From the NCBI GenBank assembly GCA_003263775.1, contig JYJJ01000051.1:1-64000 (forward strand): 64,000 bases of DNA. Direction: 5' to 3'. The notes beneath the pieces were generated by a model. That model was given only the letters and a program-made list of their open reading frames with translations, made no database searches and had not been told where the DNA came from. Shown piece after piece: positions 41,679 to 52,871 of this stretch (the first letter of the stretch is position 1; every line of letters begins with the position of its first letter). Origin of the DNA: Vibrio maritimus. GTDB taxonomy: Bacteria; Pseudomonadota; Gammaproteobacteria; Enterobacterales; Vibrionaceae. Made by a program: the position numbers and the translations under genes.

Positions 41679-42347
41679 ATGGGTATTTTTTCTCGTTTTG
41701 CCGATATCGTAAATTCAAATATTAGTGCCTTGCTTGATAAAGCGGAAGATCCAGAAAAGATGATTCGCCTCATCATTCAGGAAATGGAAGACACGTTGGT
41801 AGAAGTTCGCACGAACTCTGCAAAAGCGATTGCCGACAAAAAAGAGTTAGCGCGTAAAGTTACGGCCATTGAAGAACAAATTTCAGAATGGGCGCAAAAA
41901 GCGACGTTAGCGCTCACAAAACAGCGTGAAGACTTGGCAAGAGCGGCGCTAATTGAAAAGCAAAAGCTTGAAAACGTTGTGAAAGGCTTGCACGATGAGC
42001 AAACCTTAGTCGAAGAGACCATTGAGAAACTGACGAACGAGATTGCTAAGCTAGAATCAAAAATCACAGAAACTCGCGCTAAGCAGCAAGCTCTTGTGAT
42101 TCGTTCAGAAGCGGCCAGCAACCGTCGCGATGTACAAAAACATCTGCACACGAGCCGTACCCACGAAGCGATGGCTAAGTTTGAGCAGTACTCGCGTAAA
42201 ATCGATGAACTGGAAGCGGAAGCTGATCTGTATTCGAAGACCGGGAACGCTAAGTCACTCGATCAAGAGTTCGCGGAGCTGCAGGCCCAAGATGAAATTG
42301 ACCAAGAGCTCGCCAAACTTAAAGAGCAGATGAACAAAGACAAATAA
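41679..42347 (+). CDS. pspA: phage shock protein A
   Basis: A 222-residue ESCRT-III-like coiled-coil protein. It starts MGIFSRFADIVNSNISALLDKAEDPEKMIRL, the amphipathic helix and linker hallmark, followed by long helices rich in Glu, Lys and Gln. It inhibits PspF in the cytoplasm and, under envelope stress, oligomerises on the inner membrane to stop proton leakage. First gene of pspABC; ribosome site ACAGGAG. Confidence 0.96.
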   Translation: MGIFSRFADIVNSNISALLDKAEDPEKMIRLIIQEMEDTLVEVRTNSAKAIADKKELARKVTAIEEQISEWAQKATLALTKQREDLARAALIEKQKLENVVKGLHDEQTLVEETIEKLTNEIAKLESKITETRAKQQALVIRSEAASNRRDVQKHLHTSRTHEAMAKFEQYSRKIDELEAEADLYSKTGNAKSLDQEFAELQAQDEIDQELAKLKEQMNKDK

Positions 42348-42367
42348 CAACGGAGTAGGAGAAAAAC

Positions 42368-42604
42368 ATGTCGACTTTTTTAATTGCGGGTCCATTAATT
42401 GTCTTTCTGATTTTTGTCGCACCGCTGTGGCTTTTTCTCCACTACCGCAGCAAACGCAAAGCCGATAATGGGTTATCTGAGCAAGAGTTTCAGAAATTGC
42501 AGTCTTTGTCGCAGCGAGCTGAAAAGATGCAAGCTCGTGTCGATAACCTAGAACGTATTCTAGATGCAGAGGCACCAAACTGGAGGCAATCTTATGACTC
42601 ATAG
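42368..42604 (+). CDS. pspB: phage shock protein B
   Basis: A 78-residue inner-membrane protein with one N-terminal helix (FLIAGPLIVFLIFVAPLWLFLHY) and a cytoplasmic coiled coil (EFQKLQSLSQRAEKMQARVDNLERIL). It works with PspC to relieve PspA inhibition of PspF. Ribosome site GGAGTAGGAG; it overlaps pspC by 11 bases. Confidence 0.95.
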   Translation: MSTFLIAGPLIVFLIFVAPLWLFLHYRSKRKADNGLSEQEFQKLQSLSQRAEKMQARVDNLERILDAEAPNWRQSYDS

Positions 42605-42983
42605 AGAGCTGTATAAAGATCCGGTTAACGGCAAGCTCACTGGTGTCTGTGCAGGACTTGCCAATTACTTTGGACTTGAGGTGTGGCTTGTCAGAATCTT
42701 AGTGATTTCAGCGGCACTCTTGGGTGGTAGTTTTCTTGTCCTGCTCGCCTATGTGGCAATGAGTTTGATGCTGGAAAAGCAGCCAGACAATTTTGTTCAG
42801 GCGATGAAGTCCAAGCAGGAACATTCGCTAAAGAGCAAACCTTGGCAGCAAGGACAGAATGCTAAGGATCTCATTAATACGTTAGAACGTGACTTTGACT
42901 CAATGGAGCATAAGGTGCGAGATATGGAAGCGTATGTTACATCCGAAGCGTTTAAGGTCAATCGTGAGTTTAGTAAGTTGTAA
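42594..42983 (+). CDS. pspC: phage shock protein C
   Basis: A 129-residue PspC-domain membrane protein: ELYKDPVNGKLTGVCAGLANYFGLEVWLVRI then a hydrophobic segment VISAALLGGSFLVLLAYVAMSLML, and a soluble C-terminal tail. The start at 42594 (MTHRELYK) is chosen over 42564 because of homology and an overlap with the pspB end. Membrane stress sensor acting with PspB. Confidence 0.95.
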   Translation: MTHRELYKDPVNGKLTGVCAGLANYFGLEVWLVRILVISAALLGGSFLVLLAYVAMSLMLEKQPDNFVQAMKSKQEHSLKSKPWQQGQNAKDLINTLERDFDSMEHKVRDMEAYVTSEAFKVNREFSKL

Positions 42984-43012
42984 ACAAACAGGCGCGGCTT
43001 GTTTAGAATGTT

Positions 43013-43036
43013 AAAGGCGCTGCGGCGCCTTTTTTG
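43013..43036 (+). terminator. pspABC terminator
   Basis: AAAGGCGC-TGCG-GCGCCTTTTTTT, a strong GC-rich stem with a T tract after pspC. Confidence 0.92.
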
Positions 43037-43092
43037 TGTTCGGTAGTTTATGACTAGTGGGTTGATACTAATCTTAGATGGGGATGCCTCCA

Positions 43093-44000
43093 TCACTTAA
43101 CTGCGATTTGATCTTTCACCCAGCGCGAGAATGCAGTAAATTTCGCCCGATTTTCCATGCCTTTAGGACAAACTAAATCATAGCCTTTGCCTGATGCTAA
43201 CTTGGCAAAAGGTGCAACCAAAGTGCCTTCTTCCACTTGGCTCTGAGCGAATTCCAATCGCCCGAGCACTACACCCATTGAGAGCACTGCCGCATCCATC
43301 GCAAGACGGTTATCACTGTAATAATCGCAATGCTGCTGACAGTCTACCGATGCCCCATAGCTTGCAGCCACCGATGCCAAGCGCTGCTGTCGCCACTGTG
43401 AATAAAGTTGGCCTTAGCTAAAGCTTCTAATCCATCATCCATGCTGGTATCCAAGTTCAGCCCCAAACGCCTAGCATAATCAGGACTACACAATGGCGTT
43501 CTTACTCCCTCAAATAACCGTTCGCTGTATTGGTTAGGGTAGTGACCCTCACTATAGAAAATAGCCGCATCATAAGGTTCGAACTGAAAGTCGGATTGAT
43601 TCTGCTTGGCTTGCAGTTTAATCGCGAGTTTAGGATAGCGAGCTTTAAAATCGGGCAATCTTGGCATCAACCAAGCGGAAGCGAAGTAGGGTGAGGTTGC
43701 GATATACAGTTCACCTGACAGCTCTCCGGTTTGAATATCAGAGATCTCGGAGAAAATGGTTTCAAACGATAGGTTGAGCATCACCAAGACGCGTTGTCCT
43801 TCAGGCGTCAGCTCAAGCTTTCGCGTTTTTCGCACGAACAAGCTGAACCCCAATAAATCTTCGAGCTTCTTGATTCGCTGACTGACACCGCCTTGGGTGA
43901 CAAACAGTTCATCTGCCGCGAGTGTAAAACTTAGGTGGCGGGCTGCGACACTAAATGTGTGCAGCAATGATAATAACTGCTGACGATTGTGAATAGCCAC
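43093..44000 (-). CDS. LysR family regulator (one frameshift)
   Basis: A 302-residue LysR-type regulator after repair. The N-terminal helix-turn-helix is FSVAARHLSFTLAADELFVTQGGVSQRIKKLEDLLG, close to the GcvA/DsdC subgroup (note TQGGVSQ). The effector domain includes YDAAIFYSEG, PLCSPDYARRLG, AWHRWLQAMGH and NRLAMDAAVLSMGVVLGR. The frame breaks at 43346-43349; restoring one G gives MGHRVDCQQHCDYYSDNRL. It is divergent from the chbF-like GH4/chbG pair and is its likely regulator (by position). Confidence 0.85.
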
Positions 44001-44104
44001 TATGCATTACTCCATCTAATTCATGAAGGGGTTTTATTGGTTTGTTCGATTCTAGTCTGACCTATAAATTAAATCACGTAATCTTTTGAAGAGGAATGAT
44101 GGTT

Positions 44105-45436
44105 ATGACTGAGATGAAAAAACTGAAAGTGGTCGTGATTGGTGGTGGTTCTAGTTACACACCGGAATTGGTAGAGGGCTTGTTGGCAAGGCATCACGAG
44201 CTGCCTGTTTCCCAACTTTGGCTGGTGGATATTGATGCGGGAATGGAAAAGGCTAAAGTGATTGCGGATCTTACTAAGCGTATGATCGCTAAAGCAGGCT
44301 GTAACATCGAGGTCTTTCTCACGACCGACCGAAAACAAGCTTTGGCGGATGCTGACTTTGTTTGCTCTCAGTTTCGAGCAGGTCGTATGGAAGCGCGATT
44401 GCGTGACGAAAGAATTGCACTTAAATATCGCGTAATTGGCCAAGAAACCAATGGTCTAGGAGGTTTCTCTAATGCGTGTCGTACCATCCCAATCGCATTA
44501 GAGATTGCCAAAGAAATGGAAGCGCTGTGTCCAAATGCATGGCTGCTCAATTTTACTAATCCATCGGGTATGGTAACGGAAGCACTGACAAAATACTCCA
44601 CCATCAAAACAGTGGGTCTATGCAATGTTCCCGTCAACATGGAACGAGGCGCAGCGGAAATGCTGGGTGTACCTCGCGATGAAATTACCATGCAAATTGC
44701 CGGTTTGAATCACTTGGTGTGGGCGAGAAAAGTGCTGCATAACGGGCAAGATCGCAGTCGTGAAGTGCTGGAGCAGTTGGTTGCCGGTAATGACCGTATG
44801 ACACCTAAGAACATCCCGCCATTTCGTTGGGATGAAGGATTACTGAAAAGCTTAGACATGGTGCCTTGTGCGTATCTTCGCTACTACTACCAATCAAGAG
44901 ACTTTTTGGACAAAGAATTTGCTGCATCGTCAAACAAGAGTAACCGTGCGGACTTGGTTGCAAAAGTAGAAGCAGAACTGCTTGAAATCTATAAAGACCC
45001 AACATTGGATACGAAGCCGCAACTCCTTGAAGAGCGAGGTGGAGCCTATTATTCAGAAGCGGCCTGTGAGCTTATGAATAGTATCTACAACAACAAACGC
45101 TCAATCATGCACGTGAACACTCGTAACAATGGAGCGATTCAAGGCCTTCCGGATGACTGTGCGGTAGAGGTGAGCTCGCTCATCACTAGCAGCGAAATTA
45201 TTCCTCTCAATGTTGAGCCTTTTGAAACAGGCACGCTAAGACTCATCCAGTTGATGAAAGAGTTTGAGACTTTGACGGTCGAAGCGGCAATCAGCGGTGA
45301 TATTAATCTCGCAAAACGAGCACTAATGCTGAATCCAATAGTGGATAGTGGTGCGCACATTGATGAAGCTTTGCAAGAAACCATTCGTGAGAACCTAGAC
45401 TACATGCCAAAGTTTGCTCACGCGTTGAATCAATAA
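44105..45436 (+). CDS. 6-phospho-beta-glucosidase, GH4 (ChbF-like)
   Basis: A family 4 glycosidase of 443 residues. NAD motif [65 protein letters not shown]; the metal Cys in [20 protein letters not shown]; and [20 protein letters not shown]. The C-N-V-P signature and overall sequence place it with ChbF/CelF (6-phospho-beta-glucosides, chitobiose-6-phosphate) rather than with GlvA. Three near-adjacent in-frame ATGs (44096, 44099, 44105) follow an AGAGG site; only 44105 has normal spacing. It is followed after 11 bases by chbG. Confidence 0.88.
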   Translation: MTEMKKLKVVVIGGGSSYTPELVEGLLARHHELPVSQLWLVDIDAGMEKAKVIADLTKRMIAKAGCNIEVFLTTDRKQALADADFVCSQFRAGRMEARLRDERIALKYRVIGQETNGLGGFSNACRTIPIALEIAKEMEALCPNAWLLNFTNPSGMVTEALTKYSTIKTVGLCNVPVNMERGAAEMLGVPRDEITMQIAGLNHLVWARKVLHNGQDRSREVLEQLVAGNDRMTPKNIPPFRWDEGLLKSLDMVPCAYLRYYYQSRDFLDKEFAASSNKSNRADLVAKVEAELLEIYKDPTLDTKPQLLEERGGAYYSEAACELMNSIYNNKRSIMHVNTRNNGAIQGLPDDCAVEVSSLITSSEIIPLNVEPFETGTLRLIQLMKEFETLTVEAAISGDINLAKRALMLNPIVDSGAHIDEALQETIRENLDYMPKFAHALNQ

Positions 45437-45447
45437 GGGGTCATATC

Positions 45448-46220
45448 ATGAAACTCATCCTCAATGCCGATGACTTTGGTCTCACTGAAAGCGTAAATTT
45501 GGCGATTGTTGATTGCATTAAAGCGGGTGTCGTGAAATCGACCACGGTGATGATGAATCAACCCGGTACGGCTCATGCCGCTGCGCTGAATGCGCAAGGC
45601 TGATTCCTGATGTTGGATTGCATTTCACTCTAACAAGTGGCAGACCGATTGCTGAGCCGAGTTTGATACCAAGTTTAGTGGATGCGTCAGGCTGCTTTTA
45701 TGACAGAGCAACTTTGTTCAATAAAGCAGATATTTGTCCAAAGGAAGTGGTTATCGAGCTTAAAGCACAGTACCAAGCGGCATTGGATGCAGGTTTCGAG
45801 ATTAACCATATTGATAGTCACCATTTTGCTGGCGCATTTCGTGCTTTAAAAATTGGCTTTACTCAGGGAATCAATGAGATAGGCCTTCCAGCAAGACGTA
45901 TTGACAATGTGGTGCTTGGTCAAGAGATGCTGAGAAGCGCAACGCCCGATGCGTTCGATATGGGCTTTTATGCAGAAGGTGCAACTCTTGAACATCTAAA
46001 AGCCATGTTGACAGCCTATAAGCACAAAATGCCAACCGGAGTCGTAGAGTTGATGTGCCACCCGGCAACGGACGTGACAGAAGAGCTATGTGCAGTATCT
46101 GGCTATACGCAGCAACGTGTTGTTGAGTGGGAGATTCTAACCAGTAGAACACTAAAAGAGTGGCTCGAAACGAATCAAATACAATGCATAGGCTTTAACG
46201 ATATTGCTTCTAACGACTGA
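45448..46220 (+). CDS. chbG: ChbG/YdjC chitooligosaccharide deacetylase (one frameshift)
   Basis: A 257-residue metal-dependent deacetylase after repair. The metal motif is [17 protein letters not shown] near the start, and the second metal site His-x-x-His is in [16 protein letters not shown] near the C-terminus is also conserved. The frame breaks at 45600; one C restores [20 protein letters not shown]. In E. coli, ChbG removes one acetyl group from chitobiose-6-phosphate before ChbF can cleave it. The same pairing here predicts chitobiose-phosphate use, though no PTS gene is adjacent. Confidence 0.88.
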
Positions 46221-46228
46221 TAAAACAC

Positions 46229-46259
46229 TAGCTCAAGCGACCATAGATCGCTTGAGCTA
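46229..46259 (+). terminator. hairpin after chbG
   Basis: Perfect 12-base stem TAGCTCAAGCGA/TCGCTTGAGCTA with a 7-base loop, followed by a short T-rich stretch. Confidence 0.75.
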
Positions 46260-46360
46260 CGCTATTTTGCCACAAATTCATTAATTATTAATAACTTGGT
46301 GGCAAGCAATGACTCTCTAGACTATGTTTAAAAGTACAATTAAAACAAGGTAGTTAGAGA

Positions 46361-47395
46361 ATGAATAGTAAGTTTACCTTGCTGGTGATTATCACTGGCC
46401 TTCTCAGTGGATGTGGTAAGGAGCCGCCTCCCGTTCCCGAGCCCGAATCTCGCCCCGCTAAGCTTTTCTCCGTTGCTGTCGGCAACAGCCAATTTGAACG
46501 TACTTTTCCTGCCACATCGGAAGCGGGAGATAAAGCAGTGCTAGCGTTTCGTGTTCCAGGACAACTTGAAGAAATTGCTGTTCGCTCAGGCCAGCGAGTC
46601 ACCAAAGGGGATTTCTTAGCAGGCCTCAACCCGGATGAATATCAGCAGCTTGAAAAACAAGCACAAGCTAACTTCCGTTTGGCGGATGTCCAATATCAAC
46701 GAGCTTTGAAGCTTCGCAAAGAGCAAGTGGTATCTGAACAGGACTTTGACCAAGCTAAAGCAAACATGAACTCTGCCCGTGCCAATTGGTCGCAAGCGAA
46801 AGCAAACCTAAGCTATACGCGATTGCTCGCGCCCTACGATGGCACTATCTCCATTATTCCCGCGGACAATTATGAATACATCCAGGCCAAAGAAGGCGTG
46901 ATGAACATTCAGTCCAATCAGCTTCTCAAAGTGAACTTCCAACTGCCAGATACGCTCCTTAACCGCTTCCAAGGCGGTGCTGAGGTGGAAGCGACGATGA
47001 CATTTGATGCTCACCCATCCAGTAGCTATGAGCTGACGTTCCAAGAAATTGATACAGAGGCGGATCCGAAAACGGGCTCGTATAAAGTCACCATGGTTAT
47101 GGAGCGTCCGAGCGACGTTGGGATTTTGCCCGGCATGGCTGGTCAAGTTCTCGTTGTGGCCAAAAGCAGCGCAGCGACAGTGATACCGACATCAGCACTG
47201 TTTATGGAAGGCGATAAGCAGTGCGTATGGCGCGTGAATGAGCAGGGTATTGTTGAAAAAGTAGCGGTGGAGCTTAACGACAAGCGCCAAGTGATCAGTG
47301 GACTCAATGACGGCGACCAAATCGTTATTTCCGGAGTTCAAGGTATTGACGCTGGTATCAAGGTTCGCGAATGGATCAAGGAGAGAGGGCTCTAG
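46361..47395 (+). CDS. vexI: RND efflux periplasmic adaptor, VexI-like
   Basis: A 344-residue membrane fusion protein lipoprotein (lipobox LLSGC, Cys 18) that should bridge the inner-membrane RND pump to TolC. Features are the lipoyl half-motif VPGQLEEIAVRSGQRVTKGDFLAGLN, a helical hairpin (residues about 88-145) and the beta-barrel region ending KVREWIKERGL. Two consecutive adaptor genes followed by one RND gene is the layout of VexIJK (V. cholerae) and VmeTUV (V. parahaemolyticus). Gene symbol is assigned by that layout and by the psp neighbourhood. Confidence 0.82.
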   Translation: MNSKFTLLVIITGLLSGCGKEPPPVPEPESRPAKLFSVAVGNSQFERTFPATSEAGDKAVLAFRVPGQLEEIAVRSGQRVTKGDFLAGLNPDEYQQLEKQAQANFRLADVQYQRALKLRKEQVVSEQDFDQAKANMNSARANWSQAKANLSYTRLLAPYDGTISIIPADNYEYIQAKEGVMNIQSNQLLKVNFQLPDTLLNRFQGGAEVEATMTFDAHPSSSYELTFQEIDTEADPKTGSYKVTMVMERPSDVGILPGMAGQVLVVAKSSAATVIPTSALFMEGDKQCVWRVNEQGIVEKVAVELNDKRQVISGLNDGDQIVISGVQGIDAGIKVREWIKERGL

Positions 47396-47396
47396 C

Positions 47397-48472
47397 ATGA
47401 AGTTACACACTCTCACAGCTTTTTTGATAGGAGCTACGCTTGTTGGCTGTAGTAAACCAGAAGTCGGTGAACGCAACGAGGTGCCAAAAGTTCGCGTGGC
47501 AGAAATCGGTCGTACTGAGCTAAAAAGTCGACTTTACTTCCCTGCTATAGCGAGTGCGGCAGACCGTTCTCATTTGAGTTTTCGCGTAGCTGGCGAGATA
47601 AGCTCAATCGATCTTAAGGAAGGGGATTTTGTTAATCGTGGTGATGTGTTGGCGGTATTAGAGCGACTGATTATCAACTTGCGGTAGATAATGCCCAGGC
47701 ACGTTACAACGTCATCAACAGCCAATATCGCCGCTCTAGCCCGCTGGTAAAAAAAGGACTATTGGCACAATCACAATTTGATGAGATAGCGGCGCAGCGT
47801 GCCTATGCTAGGGCGGAGCTTGATCTTGCCAAACTTCGCTTGTCGTTCACAGAACTTAAGGCTCCTGTGGATGGCATCATTTCTCGTGTCTCTGCTGAGA
47901 AGTTTGAAAATGTTCAAATAGGGCAACAAGTGGTGAATATTCATAGCGTTGAAGAGGTGGAAGTGGTGGTGCAAATGCCGGACAGCTTCTCTCTCAATCA
48001 GCCTAAGCATAAAGATGTTACTGATATTGAAGCGCTGGTCAGAGTGCCTTCTGGCAATGAATACACAGCATCACTGAAAGAATTTACCACAGAGCCGGAT
48101 CCTGCACTTGGCACCTTTACCGCAACTTTGGTGTTACCGATGCCGGAGAATGAGTTCATTCTTGATGGGATGGCAGTGGATGTGACATCAAAAGCAAAAG
48201 ATGTGGGGATCAACTTTGGCGTTGGTGTCAGCGTGCCTATCGAAGCCGTCTTTAATCAAGATGGCGACAGCTTGGCGGCGAATGAGAAATTTGTCTGGGT
48301 TGTGAATGGTGATAGCACGGTGACAAAACAAAAAGTGACCACGGGCAAAGTGTCTCAATCGACTATTCAGATCCTAAATGGGCTTGAACAGTCACAGCAG
48401 ATTGTCATTGCAGGGATTGCGAGGCTGAGGGAAGGCATGAAGGTTGAAGTATTACCGCAGGAGGCGAAGTAA
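47397..48472 (+). CDS. vexJ: RND efflux periplasmic adaptor, VexJ-like (one frameshift)
   Basis: Second adaptor, 358 residues after repair, also a lipoprotein (lipobox TLVGC, Cys 18). It shows FRVAGEISSIDLKEGDFVNRGDVLAVL (lipoyl motif), a short helical hairpin and the MPDSFSLNQPKH barrel region. The frame breaks near 47665; one restored base gives TDYQLAVDNAQARYNVINSQ. It starts one base after the vexI stop and shares a base with vexK. The need for two adaptors is known for VexIJK. Confidence 0.82.
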
Positions 48473-51400
48473 TGAGCCAAGAACAACAAAAATCATTACC
48501 GCAATCCGATGATGAAATCACGGGAGTAGCGGCGTATTTCATTCGCAATCGTGTGATCAGTTGGATGGTATCGTTGATCTTTTTGATCGGTGGTGTATCC
48601 GCGTTCTTTGGATTGGGTCGACTCGAAGATCCCGCATTTACCATCAAAGATGCCATGGTAGTCACCTCCTACCCAGGTGCGACACCTCAGCAAGTTGAAG
48701 AAGAGGTTACGTATCCTATCGAGAAAGCGATACAGCAACTGACCTATGTCGATGAGATTAATTCGATCTCTAGTCGTGGGTTATCGCAGATAACCGTCAC
48801 CATGAAAAATAATTATGGTCCGGACGATCTACCGCAGATTTGGGATGAACTCCGTCGGAAAGTGAACGATGTGAAGGGCTCACTGCCCCCGGAGTCAATG
48901 AACCTTCGGTCATTGATGATTTTGGTGATGTGTATGGCGTTCTTTTCGCGTTAACGGGTGAAGGCTATAACTACAAAGAACTGCTCGACTATGTGGACTA
49001 TCTGCGCCGAGAGCTCGAGTTAGTGGATGGCGTAAGCAAAGTCTCGGTCACAGGCGATCAGCAAGAGCAGGTCTTTATCGAGATCTCTATTAAGCGTATT
49101 AGTGCCTTGGGTATCGCGCCGAGTACTATTTTCAATCTTCTACAAACTCAGAACATCGTCTCCAACGCAGGCGCCACGCGTATTGGTGATAAATATATTC
49201 GTATCCAGCCAACGGGTGAGTTTACTGATGTTTCAGAGCTTGGTGATTTGATTTTGACCGAAGGGGGGCGCAAGGTCTCATCTTCTTAAAAGACGTGGCG
49301 GAAATAAAACGCGGCTTCATAGAAGTACCAAGCAACATTATTACTTACAACGGTGATGTGGCGCTAAATGTGGGTATCTCTTTCGCGACCGGTGTTAACG
49401 TGGTGGAAGTGGGCGATCGCTTGTATCGCAGGCTCGCAGAGCTTAAGTTTCAGCAGCCCGTTGGTATTGAGATAAACGAAGTGTATAGCCAGCCTAAGGA
49501 AGTGGACAAATCGGTTCGTGGCTTTGTGGTGAGTCTAGGGCAGGCAGTTGCTATCGTTATCATTGTACTGCTGTTCTTTATGGGGCTACGCTCCGGACTG
49601 CTGATTGGCTTGATACTACTGCTCACCGTATTAGGCACCTTCATTTTCATGCAGTACATGGCCATCGATTTACAACGTATCTCACTTGGAGCGCTTGTCA
49701 TAGCGTTAGGGATGCTGGTGGACAATGCCATTGTGGTGGTCGAAGGGATACTCATAGGGACGCAAAAAGGGCGAACGAGACTACAAGCGGCAACAGACAT
49801 TGTCACTCAAACCAAGTGGCCGCTTCTTGGTGCAACCGTGATAGCGGTAACAGCATTCGCGCCGATAGGCCTTTCTGAAGACTCGACTGGTGAATATTGT
49901 GGCACCTTGTTCTCGGTACTACTGATCTCTCTAATGCTAAGTTGGTTCACTGCGATTTCGCTTACCCCTTTCTTTGCTGACATTTTCTTTAGAGGTCAAA
50001 AGGTGAAAGAAGGCGAAGAGGGTAAAGATCCTTATAACGGCTTTATCTTCGTTATGTATCGCAAGTTCCTTGAGTTTTGTATGCACAGAGCTTGGTTGAC
50101 CGTAGTGGTATTGGTCGCGGCATTGGTGGCTGCGCTGTACGGCTTTACTCAGGTGAAGCAATCCTTCTTCCCGGCCTCAACAACACCTATGTTCCAAGTG
50201 GATGTGTGGTTACCTGAAGGGACAGACATTCGTGCAACGAACACTAAGCTTAAAGCTATTGAGACATGGATTGCTGACCAGCCAGAAACGGACCATATTA
50301 CGACGACAGCGGGCAAAGGTTTGCAACGTTTCATGCTGACTTATGCACCTGAGAAAAGCTATGCCGCTTACGGGGAAATCACCACACGTGTGCATAACTA
50401 CGAAGAGTTGAATTCTTTGATGGAGCGATTCCGTGAGTATTTGGATGCTACGTTCCCAGAAATCAACTACAAGCTGAAGCAGATTGAACTTGGTCCAGGC
50501 GGCGGCGCGAAAATAGAGGCGCGCATTATTGGCTCTGATCCAACCGTATTGCGTAGCATCGCATCGCAAGTGATGGACATCATGTACGCCGATCCTGGCG
50601 CTTACAATATTCGACATGACTGGCGTGAGCGTACTCAAGTGTTAGAGCCTATTTTCAATGAAAGTCAGGCAAGACGTTACGGCATCACAAAATCTGATAT
50701 TGATGATGTGTTGATGATGTCGTTCTCGGGCAAAAACGTTGGTCTGTACCGAGATGGTACAACCTTAATGCCGATAGTGGCACGCTTGCCAGATGAGGAG
50801 CGTGTGGATATCCGTAACATTGAAGGCATGATGATTTGGAGTCCTGCACTAAGCGAGTTTATCCCGTTCCAGCAAGTGACGCAGGGTTACGATACGCGCT
50901 GGGAAGACCCGATCATCGTACGTAAAAATCGCAAACGTATGCTGACCATTATGGCGGACCCGGATTTGCTTGGAGAAGAGACAGCGGCAACGTTACAAAA
51001 ACGTCTCCAACCTCAGATTGAAGCCATAGAATTACCACCAGGTTACTCGTTAGAGTGGGGTGGTGAGTATGAGTCTTCAGGTGATGCTCAAGAGTCGCTA
51101 TTCCAGACCATGCCGCTTGGTTATCTATTCATGTTCTTAATCACCATTTTCTTGTTCAATGCGGTGAAAGAGGCATTAATTGTCTGGCTTACCGTGCCAC
51201 TCGCTGTCATTGGAGTAACGACTGGGTTGTTGGCTCTTAATACACCGTTTGGCTTTATGGCACTGCTCGGGTTTTTGAGCTTGTCAGGCATGCTATTGAA
51301 AAATGGTATCGTGCTGCTGGATCAAATTGAGATAGAGATGAAGTCGGGTAAAGAGCCGTACTTGGCTGTGGTAGATGCCGCACTAAGTCGTGTACGCCCG

Positions 51401-51571
51401 GTCTGTATGGCGGCGATTACAACCATCCTAGGTATGATTCCTCTGCTACCGGATATTTTCTTTAAGCCAATGGCGGTAACGATCATGTTTGGTTTGGGTT
51501 TTGCAACGGTACTGACTCTGATTGTGGTTCCGGTGTTGTATCGGATATTCCATAGGGTCAAACCGATTTAA
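48472..51571 (+). CDS. vexK: RND efflux pump, VexK-like (two frameshifts)
   Basis: An inner-membrane proton-driven RND transporter of 1033 residues after two repairs. Markers are the N-terminal helix VSLIFLIGGVSAFFGLG, FTIKDAMVVTSYPGATPQQVEEEV, the TM4 proton-relay region LGALVIALGMLVDNAIVVVEG with paired acidic residues, and LSGMLLKNGIVLLDQI in the second half. The breaks are near 48903 (one C lost, giving SMNPSVIDDFGDVYG) and 49273 (one A lost, giving GGRKGLIFLKDVAEIKRGF). It belongs to the HAE/MMPL-type multidrug pumps; VexK and VmeV homologues export bile salts and detergents. Third gene of the operon. Confidence 0.85.
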
Positions 51572-51595
51572 CTTAAGCTCTACGTCTTATAATGA

Positions 51596-51627
51596 TTGGT
51601 ACTATGTTGCGTGGTACCAAGTCTTTT
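51596..51627 (+). terminator. terminator after the RND operon
   Basis: Stem TTGGTAC/GTACCAA with an 11-base loop and a downstream TTTTT. The remaining stretch to 51909 is an AT-rich leader of the next gene; I see no ORF or RNA gene in it. Confidence 0.75.
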
Positions 51628-51909
51628 TGATCTAACTGAGTTGAAAGTATGAACAAACAGCTGAATTAACCCTCTGAATTTTATAATTCTTTCCCTTTGG
51701 GATGGGCGTTCTATACTCCCTGCAATATGAGCGCTAGGTCATATTTTTGCGAGCTATATTGGTTCATGCATCCCTTTATTGAACAGTAACTTAGTCCTTC
51801 TCGCAATTAACGATAAAAGTGTGATTTCGGTTCAGAATTCCCCTAGCTTCCAAGATGAAATTCTGTTTAGATAGTTTTTGGGTGATTTATCAAGAATTTG
51901 AATAGGTTC

Positions 51910-52871
51910 ATGCAAATACTAATATGCGATGACTCCAAAGTCGCACGCAAAAGTTTAGCAAGCTGTATCGATGCGAGTTTCGCAGGCGAGATAGTGTTTG
52001 CTGCAAACGGGCATGAAGCCATTGAAATTATCGACAATCAGTCGATAGATGTCGTGTTTCTCGACATTACTATGCCGGGTATGGATGGTTTTGAAGTCCT
52101 CGAGGTACTGCGTCAGCGCCAATGTCGTTCAAAAGTCGTGATGGTTTCTGGAGATATTCAGGAAATGGCGCAAGAGCGCTGTTTTGAGCTCGGGGCGTAT
52201 GCATTTATACAAAAGCCATTAACGCCAGAAGCCGCGACACCGCTGTTTGATGATTTACACTTACCTTTCAACCGCCCAGCCTCTGTTGGCGCTCAGTTCT
52301 CTAAAGCTCAGATGTTTGAGCGTTTTCAGGAGACGTCCAATATCGCTCTTGGTGCTGGAGCGGCAACTATATCCACGTTGCTCAAAGAGTTTATTATCCT
52401 CCCCGTCCCGACGGTTGGTGAGTTGTCTTTAAGTGAACTCACAATGATGATCCAAGATACGCTGACACGCGAAAATAGCTGTGCAGCGGCGCAAAGGTTT
52501 GTTGGCGGCGGCTTCATGGTGAAGCTTTGGTGTGTATTGAAGGGGATTCGATTAGTCAGGTGGGTGAGCGTCTCGGTTTCTCGGATGGCGATGTTTCCAA
52601 TGATGAAGTCGTCGTTAATCTAGTGAACGTGCTTGTGTCGTCTTTTTTGGTGTCTCTATCTGAGCAGCTGTGCCTTGAGTTTTCACTTCGAGAGCCGCTG
52701 AGAATCAACGATTTTAGCCCAGATAACTCGATGTTAAGTGATAACGAGCACGTGTTTACAGTGGAATATACCTATGATGCTGAAGCGCTAGATCTGTTTT
52801 GTTCAGTACTGTTTATGTTTGACGAAGAGTCCGTGGATATCATTCGTCGTCAAATGGAGCTTCTGCAATGA
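51910..52871 (+). CDS. response regulator: receiver plus CheC-like phosphatase domain (one frameshift)
   Basis: A 320-residue two-domain protein after repair. Residues 1-120 are a receiver: acidic pair in LICDDSKVARK, phospho-acceptor Asp52 in VFLDITMPGMDG, and the switch Lys in AFIQKPLTPEA. Residues about 138-320 read as CheC: FQETSNIALGAGAATISTLL contains the phosphatase motif E141-x-x-N144. The second helix of the pseudo-repeat (NDEVVVNLVNVLVSSFLVSL) has no Glu in the matching position, so probably only one active site is used. The frame breaks near 52516; one C restores GGGFHGEALVCIEGDS. The stop overlaps the next gene's ATG (ATGA), so it is coupled to a diguanylate cyclase. A receiver fused to its own phosphatase suggests a self-resetting switch (inference). 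Confidence 0.82.

Noticed and set aside
49450..50638. Long antisense frames within the RND pump gene
   Set aside because: No ribosome sites or recognisable motifs; the sense strand encodes conserved RND motifs throughout.
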